A stretch of DNA of 64,000 nt from Odontocerum albicorne (lineage: Eukaryota; Arthropoda; Insecta; Trichoptera; Odontoceridae). How positions within the stretch are numbered: position 1 is the stretch's first letter; each line of letters begins with the position of its first letter. Of the stretch, positions 43,585 to 53,689 are shown in pieces. Below the pieces are notes generated by a model that saw only the letters and a program-made list of their open reading frames with translations, did not search any database and was not told the origin of the DNA. Made by a program: the position numbers and the translations under genes. The stretch spans positions 1,371,501 through 1,435,500 of the forward strand of contig OX463842.1 of NCBI GenBank assembly GCA_949825065.1. Direction: 5' to 3'.

Positions 43585-43816
43585 TCTCCCTGGCTCCATC
43601 CCTACTCACTGTCTGCGAAGACTGTTAAGGTCAGCTCTCCTCGTCCTCAGGTTGTATGCTCTTCTGTCCCAGATTACGTCCCCCAGGCCGTGCCTCTGCA
43701 TCAGGTTATCTTTTTGCACCACCCATGAATTCTTTGGTCTTCCTCTGGTTGTTATTCGAGGAAGATCCATGGAGATTGCCTGGTTCACAATGTAATCGGA
43801 TGCTCTGCTTCCAACG
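43585..43816 (-). mobile_element. LINE family 2, ORF2 tail fragment
   Basis: The minus frame (43824-43606) reads SRASDYIVNQAISMDLPRIT, TRGRPKNSWVVQKDN and YNLRTRRADLNSLRRQ, then a stop. It lies between the solo LTR and the resumed MITE, so it inserted in the same place or was left by a rearrangement. Confidence 0.85.
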
Positions 43817-44384
43817 TAATACATTTACGCATTGTATGAAAAATAAATATTAATAATAATTAGCACTTTATATTTACGTAATACATTTACGCATTGTATG
43901 AAAAATGAATATTAATAGTAATTAGCACTTATCGGATACATCAGAGATATTTTGTGAAAATCGGGAATAAATTCACCAATACAATCAAACGTGTGCCAGT
44001 GTGTGACGTAGGTATATTCATTATAAAAAAACCGCTATGGGTGAGGAAGCGACGATATTCACGTCTCACTCTCACTCTACTTCGGTATACGGGACCGCAA
44101 GAAATATAATCTCAGTTTGCCTTCTAGCTTCTCTCGCTTAGTAGCCAGCGGGCTTTCGTTCGAGGTGGTCGTTTCGCCCATTTTGTGAATGTCGTCCGAT
44201 GTTTTTGTTCCTGTTTTCAGCAATTAAATTTCAAATATTATCACTTTTGACTTCAAATTTAAGCGATTGGCTATGAACATTCTTATTTTTTCGATTTTAA
44301 ATCGCACATTTTTACATGTGTATTGAATACATAACACTGGAACGGGAGGATTTTTTAGCACAGGAATGTAAAAGTTAAAAAATA

Positions 44385-44800
44385 ATTATTTATAAAATAA
44401 TTAATGCAATTGGGGGACAATAAAATCCTCATCCCGTGTGATCTACGCAAGAAGATTAAAATTATTTCGCCATATTGCACAAATAAAAAATAACAAAGTC
44501 AATATTAAACCTATTTGTTTACACCTGTCGCCTATTTCGCAATACAAAGCACTGCCGAGCCGAGCGCTCCACACAAAAAGCATATAAACCCCCACCCACC
44601 CTTGATGAATGTCTGTGGCGGCCTCGTGATTACATTTTTTATTTGACGCAGGGAAACAAAATAATTGCGAGGAGTCGATATTCAGCCGATTAATTATTTA
44701 GTAAATCAACCCAATCGCGTAATCCATTTCACTTGAGGATAAAGGATAGCGCTCGAGGCTGATTGATGGTGGCCCCACTGCATACAAACAGGTTATTCTT
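44385..44800. other. candidate conserved non-coding island
   Basis: A long non-repetitive stretch with homeodomain-like TAATTA words (44696), GATTAATTATTTAG, TGTTTACACCTGTCGC (a forkhead-like TGTTTAC next to CACCTG) and CCGAGCCGAGCGCTCC. No convincing open frame. Resembles insect enhancer DNA by texture only. Confidence 0.4.
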
Positions 44801-45044
44801 CGGGACTAATAATGGTACAGCTATACTAATGAGAATCTGAGAAGATATGCCTTTATATGTCTATTTACTTTCTCAAAACAGGCAAAGGCAAACATGCGGC
44901 CTGTGGGTCGTATCCGGTCCACCAACTATACGTATGTCCCGCCGAGATATCTTGAAAAAAAAATGCTTTAGGGATGAAAAAGAATTTATCTTTTTTATTT
45001 TACAGCATGTAAATAAATAAATTTTTATTTTGCATATTTTTGTG

Positions 45045-45370
45045 TTGTTTATAGTTAAGACATTAACGTTGTGGAGGTTTAAAGACAATCTAATTTATTT
45101 TTATCAAACACTGTTTATTCCCCTTTTTTGTGACGGTATAAACCTACCGGTTTCAAGGCTTTCACCTCATCTTCAGGGGAGCGCAAACAAGACTAAATGT
45201 TGTTCGAACTGGTACCGATATACCGGTACCATCTATATATCGGTACCAGTTCGAACAGCATTTAGTCTTGTTTACGCTCCCCTGAAGATGAGGTGAAAGC
45301 CTTGAAACCGGTAGGGTTATACCGTCACAAAAAAGTGGAATAAACAGTGTTTGATAAAAACAAATTACAA
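45045..45370. mobile_element. R5 snap-back repeat, arms about 132 bp
   Basis: The left arm (about 45091-45222) and right arm (about 45234-45367) are near-perfect inverted copies meeting at GGTACCGATATACCGGTACC. Each arm includes CCCCTGAAGATGAGGTGAAA, GCCTTGAAACCGGTAGGG and TTATACCGTCAC. A single arm recurs at 63032-63216, where homology extends further, to the equivalent of 45045. Inverted terminal arms with a CTGAAGA...GAAA...ATACCGTC arrangement recall Penelope-like element termini, but no RT is present. Confidence 0.8.
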
Positions 45371-45469
45371 TTCCATCTTTTTGTTTTTGAAAATATGTGG
45401 CGTTGAGCCTAATGCAAACAGTCCGTGGTGTTTAACATGTTTGACATGCCTGCCCTAGAGATACATACA

Positions 45470-45640
45470 TAACATACATACCATCACGCTATCTCCCTGT
45501 CAGAGTAGTCATAGAGAACAGAGTGCCGTTCTCTCCTATCACGACATACATCCTTAAGCTTCTTCTACATCCACACAACTTCTGATTATATAAATATCTC
45601 TGATTTTCTACGTTGTCTTTTGAAAAATTGTTCGAGTACA
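45470..45640 (-). mobile_element. LINE family 1, 3' end relic
   Basis: CATACATACCATCACGCTATC, GAGAACAGAGTGCCG and TTCTTCTACATCCACACAAC mark the reversed family 3' end. The relic runs straight into the 52 bp array. Confidence 0.75.
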
Positions 45641-46108
45641 TTCATACAGTCATATAGTATCCCTTAACATATGCGATGTCAAAGAGAGTACATTCATACA
45701 GTCATATAGTATCCCTTAACATATGCGATGTCAAAGAGAGTACATTCATACAGTCATATAGTATCCCTTAACATATGCGATGTCAAAGAGAGTACATTCA
45801 TACAGTCATATAGTATCCCTTAACATATGCGATGTCAAAGAGAGTACATTCATACAGTCATATAGTATTCCTTAACTATGCGATGTCAAAGAGAGTACAT
45901 TCATACAGTCATATAGTATCCCTTAACATATGCGATGTCAAAGAGAGTACATTCATACAGTCATATAGTATCCCTTAACATATGCGATGTCAAAGAGAGT
46001 ACATTCATACAGTCATATAGTATCCCTTAACATATGCGATGTCAAAGAGAGTACATTCATACAGTCATATAGTATCCCTTAACATATGCGATGTCAAAGA
46101 GAGTACAG
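45640..46108. repeat. 52 bp tandem array, 9 near-identical units
   Basis: Unit: GAGAGTACATTCATACAG, TCATATAGTATCCCTTAAC, ATATGCGATGTCAAA. Units are identical except one with TATTCC for TATCCC and a 2 bp loss near 45870. This is the most homogeneous array in the window, so probably the most recently expanded or homogenised. Confidence 0.95.
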
Positions 46109-46619
46109 TTTGAATTAAATGATACTCATCAAATTACTCATAGGGATATATGAAAGGTGTATGAATGAGGAGGAAACAAAAAATAGGTGTCGGAAACGAA
46201 ATACACGTAAACGTATTGCTACACTTCATATGAATTTATTCCATGTTTAAAAGCTCATTTCTCTTAAAAAAAATATTCATTTTCTTTTTCAAAATACCTT
46301 AGGGGTTGGTTTTGTGTGCATGTTCAAAATTAAATAAATCAGAGAATAAACAAAAAGCTCATTTTTCTTGTTTCTCCTTTTTCCATAAACTACTGAAAAG
46401 ATAACCTTTTTAATGAATTCCTTACAGTTAATTTATTTCTTTTCTCTAAATTTTTCCGCGAAAACCAGCGGTGGCGAACTGTTTTACATAAATATAAACA
46501 AAATAAAAACATCTCTATTTCAAACTTACATTCAGGAATATTTCAACCTTAAATTATGTGGCGCTAGCGAATTGTCTTTTATAAATTAAAAAAAAAAGCA
46601 CTTTCGAGGTGATATTGCA
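46109..46619. other. AT-rich DNA, nothing recognised
   Basis: No repeat partner or coding signature seen. Confidence 0.4.
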
Positions 46620-46860
46620 ATTGAAAATTGCGCTGTACAAGACATCCATTTATTGTAATTATTGTTTTTGATTGCTTTTTCATCGTTTTTAACAGTAGCA
46701 GGACGTCTTTGACCCTTTTCATCTTTAAGATTTAATCTCCATCCCTATTTTTTTTAAACCAACGCTGCACTGTTTGTCCAGAAGTAGTTTATTCGTCTCA
46801 TCTTTGGTAAACATCGAGTGACATTAGAAACGCATAACGCCCATGTTTATAATTTAAAAA
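46620..46860 (-). pseudogene. mariner transposase N-terminal relic
   Basis: The minus strand, through shifts, reads TVQRWFKKNRDGD, LKDEKGQRRPATVKNDEKAI. QRWFKKFxxGDxxLxDExGxGRPxxxxxDxxxAI is the helix-turn-helix-to-linker signature of mariner transposases. It differs from the 47.1 kb copy (TTRRWFLRFDLKDMERSGRP), so it is a separate lineage. Catalytic part and TIRs not found. Confidence 0.65.
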
Positions 46861-47114
46861 ATAATAAAAGTTACTTTTTTTTTATCGATCCCAGTTACCT
46901 GACTCAAAATAAATATAGCTGATTCCTTACTGTCGAATTAAAACAGATTAACAAATATTTCTTAGCAAAGAACAAATATTCCCTAGTAAAGAACGTTTGA
47001 AATTATATAATATTAAAATCGACTATTATTATTTTTGCAACAACCTAATATACTCGTATTTACATAATTTGATGTTAAAATTTATTTCAGTCTGTGAGCC
47101 TTCATTAGATTATA

Positions 47115-47620
47115 TTAGGTGTTAACATAAGTTGTGTCCGTTTTTCCAAATTTATAAATGAGCACCAAAAATAAAACAAAATGATAAAGATTATACGTCA
47201 TTCGAAAGAAAACTTTCTGTTCTACAAGATATTGTGTTTGCTTTTGCTTTACATATATTATTTTATTTGATTACAAGCCTTTAATCTTCATGAATAATAT
47301 TGTTTAAGCGGTCCTCATCAAAGTCCACTGGTCGTCCGGAACGCTCCATGTCTTTCAGATCGAAACGCAAAAACCATCGACGAGTTGTCCTTTCATTCAT
47401 AGAATCTTCACCGTACACTTCGCAAATATCGCGAGCAGCTTTGGCAACTTTATTCCCTCGATTGAACGCGAACAGATGGAGGTGTAGAAAATGCTCACTT
47501 TCGTCTACTCAACATTTCATTTTGAAGGCTTGTAATCAAATAAAATAATGTTTTGTTTTACTTTTGGTGCTCATTTTTAAATTTAAAAAAAAAACGGACA
47601 CTACTTATGTTAGCACCCAA
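47115..47620 (-). mobile_element. deleted mariner, both ends present
   Basis: TA duplications at 47113-47114 and 47621-47622 flank inverted ends TTAGGTGTTAACATAAG and its mirror CTTATGTTAGCACCCAA. The minus strand encodes only the N-terminus: VDESEHFLHLHLFAFNRGNK, AARDICEVYGEDSMNERTTR, RWFLRFDLKDMERSGRPVDF, DEDRLN. The catalytic domain is gone, leaving a 506 bp non-autonomous element. It shares ends with 10918-11137. Confidence 0.9.
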
Positions 47621-47674
47621 TATTAGAAAATGTCTTTACCGCGTCCAATGAATGTTGCGTTTCTTATTTCTTCG

Positions 47675-47840
47675 TAGAACCTTCTTATGAATCGGTTGTT
47701 AAAAAACGTAGAACCTTCTTATGAATCGGTTGTTACAAAACGTAGAACCTTCTTATGAATCGGTTATTAAAAAACGTAGAACCTTCTAATGAATCGGTTG
47801 TTAAAAAACGTAGAACCTTCTTATGAATCGATTGTTAAAG
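47675..47840. repeat. 34 bp tandem array, 5 units
   Basis: Unit CGTAGAACCTTCTTATGAAT plus CGGTTGTTAAAAAA, with minor changes (CTTCTAATG, ATCGATTG). Confidence 0.9.
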
Positions 47841-48054
47841 TTCTTTAAAAAACGTAAAAGCGCTGTATAAGTTGTATTTGTTCACGAAAGAATGCTTTAT
47901 AAGCCATTGTAAGGAAAGTAAAAAAGGGCTTTAGTCTGGTTCTTAGGTATAGGTCTTCTTGATGAAAGAAATAACCACGAAGCAATCAGTCTACTTTATT
48001 ATACCACATAATATAAAAAGTTATCCATTACATTAATTAATATTGTAGTATTGT

Positions 48055-48140
48055 ATTACACTTTTTTTAAGTATACAGTACAACTCAGCGGGATTATTGC
48101 CATGTGGTAATCTCTTCCTAACAACCAGACACATCTGAAG
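48055..48140 (-). mobile_element. R2 terminus, short copy
   Basis: ACAACTCAGCGGGATTATTGCC and ATGTGGTAATCTCTTCC match the end of R2 at 17030-17070. Only about 80 bp can be matched. Confidence 0.55.
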
Positions 48141-48524
48141 ATTGGAAGTAGACGTGGTAAACTTCCAAAGAATAAATGTTTGATGTCTATACATACTCAT
48201 CCGTTCGTATGTTACTACTAAATTCACCTGAATCAACGATAATGACTAATTGAAAACTTTGGTTGGATGGCATTACAGTCTTTGGCCACGTCAATCGAGT
48301 CTTTGGGTTAAGAATCACCGGATTTGGCATGGAACTCGCAGTTCGAAATCGTGCATATTGATAATACTACCGCATGCGAAGAGATTAAAAGCTTTGTGCA
48401 TGTTTGGCGTGTGAGTAATATTACCAGTCAAGGCACCAATTTTTTTTTAGATAAATAAACGAAATCGTACTCAAAACTCTCGAGTAGAAGTTAAGCATTT
48501 TACCATCTAGAATATATATATTTT
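48141..48524. other. mostly unassigned
   Basis: A very degenerate SINE head may lie on the minus strand at 48465-48515 (TAGATGGTAAAATGC). Otherwise nothing recognised. Confidence 0.35.
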
Positions 48525-48850
48525 TTTATTAATTTATTATTAAACATGACAAGAAATATACACAATTTGCGAAAAAACAAGAGGTAATTTGATTTGGACA
48601 TGCAATTTTAATGGATCTGGGTTTGTTGCCTTTCATTTGTCGTATCCCCAGTAAACTTGGCTTTTGCCTGTATCTCACTTCTTTCCGATTTGTGATTACA
48701 CAAAAACAAAACCCCGTTGCACGCTCTCATCAACCTGACAAACAGTGGCACTCAACTACAACTGGAAACATCTTGCGAAATTCAACTCCTCACACATCAT
48801 CACTCCAGAAAGACCAAAAATATTTATCCCACAATATAACGCACACAATC
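48525..48850 (-). mobile_element. R1 dispersed repeat, long copy
   Basis: Collinear with 12835-13190: AAACATGACAAGAAATATAC, GTTGCCTTTCATTTGTCG, AAACAAAACCCCGTTGCACG and CATCATCACTCCAGAAAGACC. A segment present in the 12.8 kb copy near 12985-13012 is missing here. Confidence 0.7.
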
Positions 48851-49754
48851 ATAAGAATAAAAATAAAAATTAAAACAAAAAATACACAGAAACAAAAATA
48901 CAAAAACAACCAAAATTAAAACAACAAGAAGAAACCCACACTCACGAGCTCACACAAATTGTTCCCACTCGTTATTCCTTCTGATCCTGATAATGCAGAT
49001 TATTTATTTTTAATCAATCTTGGTTAACGTCTGAGTGAATGAGATGGAATACAAGTAGCTTGAACGAGAGGACTTGTTCTTGCTAAATAATTAGTTGTAA
49101 GAATTGTTAGCTAGTTATAAGCAGTATGTAGGTGTTAATTATTTTTAAGAATCCATATGTTAAGATTACAAAAAATAAAAATAAAATGACATGTAGGAAA
49201 ATAAGATTAATAAGTTCATAAACTACTCGTATAATATATAAATAAGATTAATAAAGTAATAAATGTGTATATAGGTATAGCCTTGACAAATATTTGTACC
49301 ATATATTATTTTGTTTAATTTAAAAAAAGATAACTAAACAAGGATAATATTTTTTTACTCATTGTAGATTATTTATTTACTCGTTGTAGATTTTTAGATT
49401 ATATTTACATACCATTGTTAAACATCTGGTGGGTGGGCTTATTGTAAATAAAGGGAGTAAAACAGTTGCCAAAAAAATATTTATTAATTTGTACAAAATA
49501 AATAAACAGTATTAATAACAACTCAAAATTGTACAGCATTTAATCGCCATTTTTCAGTCTAGGCCACATAGGTAGTTTTTATCTGGTTGGTTGGGAACGA
49601 CTACTAGTTGACAACAATCCCACACGATTATGTGTATAAATAAACCAATACAATATTTATTAATGGTCTCGGTGGTGAGATAATTTTATTTGTACAAGAA
49701 AACAGGTGTTTTTTCAACTGGACCACGGAAGTCATTTCTTAATATGAATACAGT
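48851..49754. other. no recognisable feature
   Basis: AT-rich, with degenerate ATAAGATTAATAA-type short repeats around 49200-49260. Confidence 0.4.
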
Positions 49755-49970
49755 GCGAATACGAGTGAACGATGTGGCAGAGGAAGACTAAGGAAAGTAT
49801 GATTAGATCAAGTAAATTACATTTTGTAAGAAAAAAAAGTTAGAATAGTTTGAGTTGTAAGAAAAGGTCATGCAAGTGAAAGAAGTGAAAAATGTATATC
49901 GAAAAAGGAAACTATGGCACACTGTCCTCTCTTCTTACCCCATGGAAGAGACATGATGGTATATATCATA
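49755..49970 (+). mobile_element. LINE family 1, 3' end relic
   Basis: GTGGCAGAGGAAGACTAAGG, AAGTATGATTAGATCAAG, then CACACTGTCCTCTCTTCTTACC and AGACATGATGGTATATAT, the family terminus. ORF tail broken by indels. Confidence 0.75.
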
Positions 49971-50884
49971 AAATAACAGTTTGTTTATGCCCGTTTAGAG
50001 AACAAATTCTCTTCAACGGCGCTGTAACTCGGGATTCGAACCCACAATAATAGACATATTAAAAATGTTACAAATCAAAAGTTAAGTTTATGGATACCAA
50101 GGTGGGGGCTGCAGCCCGCATCTACGTATATTTAAAAAAACATATTTGGTAAGAAAGTCACAGAAAACTTACCATGGAAAAACGAACATCAAATAACCTT
50201 TGTAGATCTTTTGATATGCAATAGTAACACTTGTATACATATACCAATATTTTAAACGTTCGATTAAATGCTTTTAAAATAGTTTCTAGAATTTTAATTG
50301 ATAGATTATAATAAAAGTGAAGTGGAACCACCAAGCACCAAAAGATTCGGCAGCCCATAGACATTCCGGATACCCGAGGGTCGATAGTGATCAGGTAGTT
50401 TCTGTAGAAGCAATAAAATAGGAAAAGCGAAAACAAGTCAAGTCGATTATCTCGATGGTGAGTGGCGGTCGGGGTTGGAGGTTGCCGGTCGGAGGGTGCG
50501 CTTCAACCCTGCTTCTATTTTAGAAATAAATGCTCCCTCAACACACTATTTGTTGCGGTTTCCAACTATTTTTGGAAGACAGCGTGTAGTAGCAATTTTA
50601 CAACATTTAGAGAAATAAAAAATACACTTAAATTAGTTTAAAACTAGTCTTTATTTTTATTGTCTTTCTAGAAATTCGGTGGTTTGATTAATTTAAGGAA
50701 GATGTTTTTCTTACATATATTGTATATTATTTTAATATCAACATAAATAAAATTTATATTATACTAGAATAAATTTAAAAAATCTTAATTATATGTATAT
50801 AATATTAAGACTGTGTTTTGCGATCTTTTAGAATCTTTATTTTTTATCGGTGAACCAATCATTATACTAACTGCTTTTAATGAA
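49971..50884. other. mostly unassigned
   Basis: A perfect B-box-like GGGTTCGAATCCCG occurs on the minus strand at about 50030-50043 and may be a SINE remnant. A GC-richer patch at 50455-50510 (GGCGGTCGGGGTTGGAGG) has no other features. Confidence 0.4.
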
Positions 50885-51020
50885 AACCATTGGATATCCT
50901 CGCGACCGGGCTTGCCCTCTACTGGTGGTGGTGTTTCGACTGGGGGATGTTATGATATGAACCCACCATTTTGATCGTTTTTCTTTTAAAAGTATTTTCT
51001 TTTTCATTACTTCGAAATAC
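50885..51020. repeat. R3 dispersed repeat
   Basis: TCCTCGCGACCGGGCTTGCC, then GACTGGGGGATGTTATGATATG and TTTGATCGTTTTTC blocks are shared with 62315-62610 and 62755-62925. Confidence 0.6.
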
Positions 51021-51207
51021 ATATATATACATGCAATTTAATTTTCAATTTCAGAATATGTGTGCATACCATGTTGTTATCAATAAACCTTTTTTTTACA
51101 TTAAAACTTATTTGGTTCAATTTATAATTACATATTTTTTTAATGAATGGACGTTACTTATCATTAATTGTTTCCATTGTATTTCAAACACTGATGTGCT
51201 GTGTAGA

Positions 51208-51580
51208 AACTGCTGAAATGCGCATGCTAAAGTGGTCAGCTGGTGTGCCCCTAAGAGATAAAAAGCTCACGCATTAGTGGAAACCTAGGTGTTACAGACA
51301 TCAACAGCAAGATGGAAGAGAGGCGATTGAGATGGTATGGGCACGTTGGACGCAAAGCACCCGATCACATTGTGAACCAGGCAATCTCCATGGATCTGCC
51401 TCGAATAACAACCAGAGGAAGACCAAAGAATTCATGGGTGGTGCAAAAAGATAACCTGATTCAGAGGCACGGCCTGGGGGACGTAGTCCGGGACAGAAGA
51501 GCATGCAACCTGAGGACTAGGAGAGCTGACCCCAGCAATCTTCGCAGACAATGAGTTGGGATGGAGCCAGGGAGAAGATG
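51208..51580 (+). mobile_element. LINE family 2, ORF2 tail fragment
   Basis: Plus frames read ETAEMRMLKWSAGVPLRDK, then after a shift DINSKMEERRLRWYGHVGRK, APDHIVNQAISMDLPRIT, GRPKNSWVVQKDN and RTRRADPSNLRRQ, then a stop. It ends ATGGAGCCAGGGAGAAGATG, as do the other family 2 copies. Close to the 25.4 kb copy in sequence. Confidence 0.9.
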
Positions 51581-51689
51581 TGCTGTGTTGAGTAGGTGTA
51601 GAACGATAGCTCTCAAATGCCAACAAATTGTCTAACTTGGTCATAAATTAAGAGAGGGAAATTAACAATTCCTAAAATTAAAATATTGA

Positions 51690-52010
51690 TGAGTAAATTT
51701 GAGAGTCGATGCGGAATCGATAGAAGGCGACTGTCCTGGTAATACAAAATTCACGAATTAACAGGTATCCAGACAGTTAAGGAGCTGTTTCGTGCCGCCA
51801 GTGACATAAATATTTTCAGACAGTTAAGGAGCTGTTTCGTGCCGCCAGTGACAGAAATATTTTCAGACAGTTAAGGAGCTGTTTCGTGCCGCCAGTGACA
51901 GAAATATTTTCAGACAGTTAAGGAGCTGTTTCGTGCCGCCAGTGACAGAAATATTTTCTCAAGAGTGAATGCCAACTTCAGGAACACCGCACACACCACA
52001 TGAAGAAGAA
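51690..52010 (+). mobile_element. LINE family 3 tail containing a 47 bp array
   Basis: Frame pieces read GIDRRRLSW, LTGIQTVKELFRAASD, then IFSRVNANFRNTAHT near the 3' end. Within it, 51770-51957 is four copies of CAGACAGTTAAGGAGCTG, TTTCGTGCCGCCAGTGAC, AGAAATATTTT. The unit encodes the TVKELFRAASDRNIF segment, so the array expanded from LINE coding DNA after insertion. Confidence 0.85.
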
Positions 52011-52274
52011 TTTATTGAATACTTTTCTGTAAATAATATTATGTGAAATTTTTAAAAATACCATAATCTCTTCCAACCATACACTTGCTTTACAAAGTTT
52101 TGAGTTAAAGAAAAAAAGGATTCACAATCTTAATGCAGTGAAAAAAGTATAACAATAAAAACTGCAACGAAAATTAAAAAAAAAACGAATTTAATTTAAA
52201 CAAGGTAACCGATGATCAGGAAGGGGAAAGAAAGATGGAAACAAGGATGATGGAAATCAGAAAAAATGCTCAAT

Positions 52275-52402
52275 TAACTTAATATGTCAATTAAGTTACT
52301 GTCAAAATTAACACAATATGTCAATTAAGTTGTCAACGTTAACTCAATACGTCAATTAAGTTGTTATCAATATAAACTTAGCATGTCAATTTAGTTATAG
52401 CC
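52275..52402. repeat. short degenerate tandem repeat
   Basis: About four units of 35-40 bp share ATGTCAATTAAGTT with variable spacers (AACACAATATGTCAATTAAG, ACTCAATACGTCAATTAAG, CTTAGCATGTCAATTTAG). Confidence 0.75.
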
Positions 52403-52469
52403 AATTAAGAAATATGTTTTGTTTCATCGTCTACTAATTTTTACTTGGTTCTAAGAAATATAATATGAT

Positions 52470-53085
52470 GATTTCTGTCAATAAAACAAAGTGCTTAACA
52501 ATATCAAAAGAGCCACTCAGATGCAAACTGATCATCGATAACGTACCCATCGAGCCAGTCATGCGATTCACTTACCTAACACAGGTGTAGAGATCTCCAG
52601 CAACAGTGACCTATATAGTGAAGTACGAGCACAAACTAATAAAGCGACAGCTTATGGAGAAACAAATACATGCTAACCGAAAGTAAGATCAGGATATATA
52701 AGACATGCGTCCGCCCCATCATAAAATATGGGATATAAGGGAGAGTCGATACCAACAGGACAAAACACCTTCTCAGAGTGGCGGAAATGAGAGCCCTACG
52801 CTCTCTCTTAGATATCGGATCCGAAATGAGACGATAAGGTCTGTCTGTGGTGTTGAATGCATAGTGAGATGGGGAAGAAGCAGAAGGTGCTTCTGGAGGG
52901 ATCATGTGGACCGCATGGAGGATACAAGATTGGCGAAAATCGCTAAGACTGAAAAGCCTAGCAGCATAAAATTACCAGGGAGGCCACCGAAAAGGTGGAA
53001 GGACAGCTGAACGTTATCACCCCAGGACAGCCCACCGTCACAAACAGGTCATACGACCAAGAGGAAGAAGAAGGTTTGTTTTTAA
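52470..53085 (+). mobile_element. LINE family 4, post-RT and C-terminal relic
   Basis: Plus pieces read SINKTKCLTISKEPLR, NVPIEPVMRFTYL, YSEVRAQTNKATA, KIRIYKTCVRPIIKYGI, then IRSVCGVECIVRWGRSRRCF, WRDHVDRMEDTRLAKIAKTE and LPGRPPKRWKDS, then a stop. The 3' end is GAGGAAGAAGAAG. It lacks the YADD core seen at 36.8 kb but covers the rest, with several frameshifts. Confidence 0.9.
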
Positions 53086-53139
53086 TTCGAATTTAGAAGC
53101 ACGTCAATGATTGTACGAGTCTTATATTAGCTGGGCATG

Positions 53140-53230
53140 CGTAATGCATGACGAGGTGCATGGCCATGCGGTAACGCACTAGACTTACGGGTGAAAAGTC
53201 GTCGGTTAAAACCCCGCGCTTTGCTCTTTG
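53140..53230 (+). mobile_element. tRNA-like SINE head, second type
   Basis: GCATGGCCATGCGGTAACGC (A-box-like) and AAAGTCGTCGGTTAAAACCCC (degenerate B-box) followed by a CGCGCTTTGCTCTTTGATACC body. Unlike the other heads (GTAAGACACTTGAC type), so probably a different SINE family. Confidence 0.5.
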
Positions 53231-53689
53231 ATACCATCGAATTTTTATTATTTTCCTGAGATATCTCTGCTGACACTTTTCGGTGACCTAATGTGTCATC
53301 TGTAGGGAACTCGTAATTTACATCCATACGTCAGATATATTATGGTATAATTCCAGCTTAATTAACTGCCGTTTTAATTTTCAGTATAAAATCGTGATTA
53401 TCAAATATTTGCTCACGATGAGCTCAAAACGCTCTGCAAGCAGCGCTTAATCTATTCTGAATATCGCCATCTACCTTTGCTTTGTCATACACAATGCAAT
53501 CGAAATATTTAAAACTCTGCACTGATTCTACGATCTATCCATTAACATTGATGATTAGATGAAAGTTTTGGTTTTGTAGAATATTGGTCTTTGAATAATT
53601 TAATTTGAAGCCAAGAGCACATAAAGATATCCAGTACTGAACGGTATAACGAACACCTAAGTACACATCGAAAGTCAATAATTCTTATT
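53231..53689. other. no recognisable feature
   Basis: 53440-53640 has LINE-like wording on the minus strand (GTATGACAAAGCAAAGGTAG), but I could not place it in a family. Confidence 0.35.

Larger units (their letters stand above)
43116..44374 (-). mobile_element. piggyBac-like MITE split by nested insertions
   Basis: An inverted copy of the 21.8 kb MITE. The right terminus CCCTCCCTGTTCTGTGATG follows TTAA (43112-43115). The left end CACAGGAATGTAAAAG precedes TTAA (44375-44378). The body is interrupted at 43174 by a solo LTR and a LINE family 2 piece, and resumes at 43817 (GTAATACATTTACGCATTG). About 45 bp present in other copies is missing at the junction. Directly after resumption, 43818-43875 is duplicated at 43876-43932. 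Confidence 0.85.

Noticed and set aside
44536..44560. CpG-island promoter for an unseen gene
   Set aside because: No downstream open frame, splice pattern or transcription start motif could be tied to it.
45265..45335. Complete hammerhead ribozyme
   Set aside because: Core words are in the right order, but stem I is not formed by the flanks, and extra bases lie next to stems II and III; kept only as a lead in the findings.
45640..46108. CRISPR-like array
   Set aside because: Units are contiguous and identical throughout, with no unique spacers; the genome is eukaryotic.
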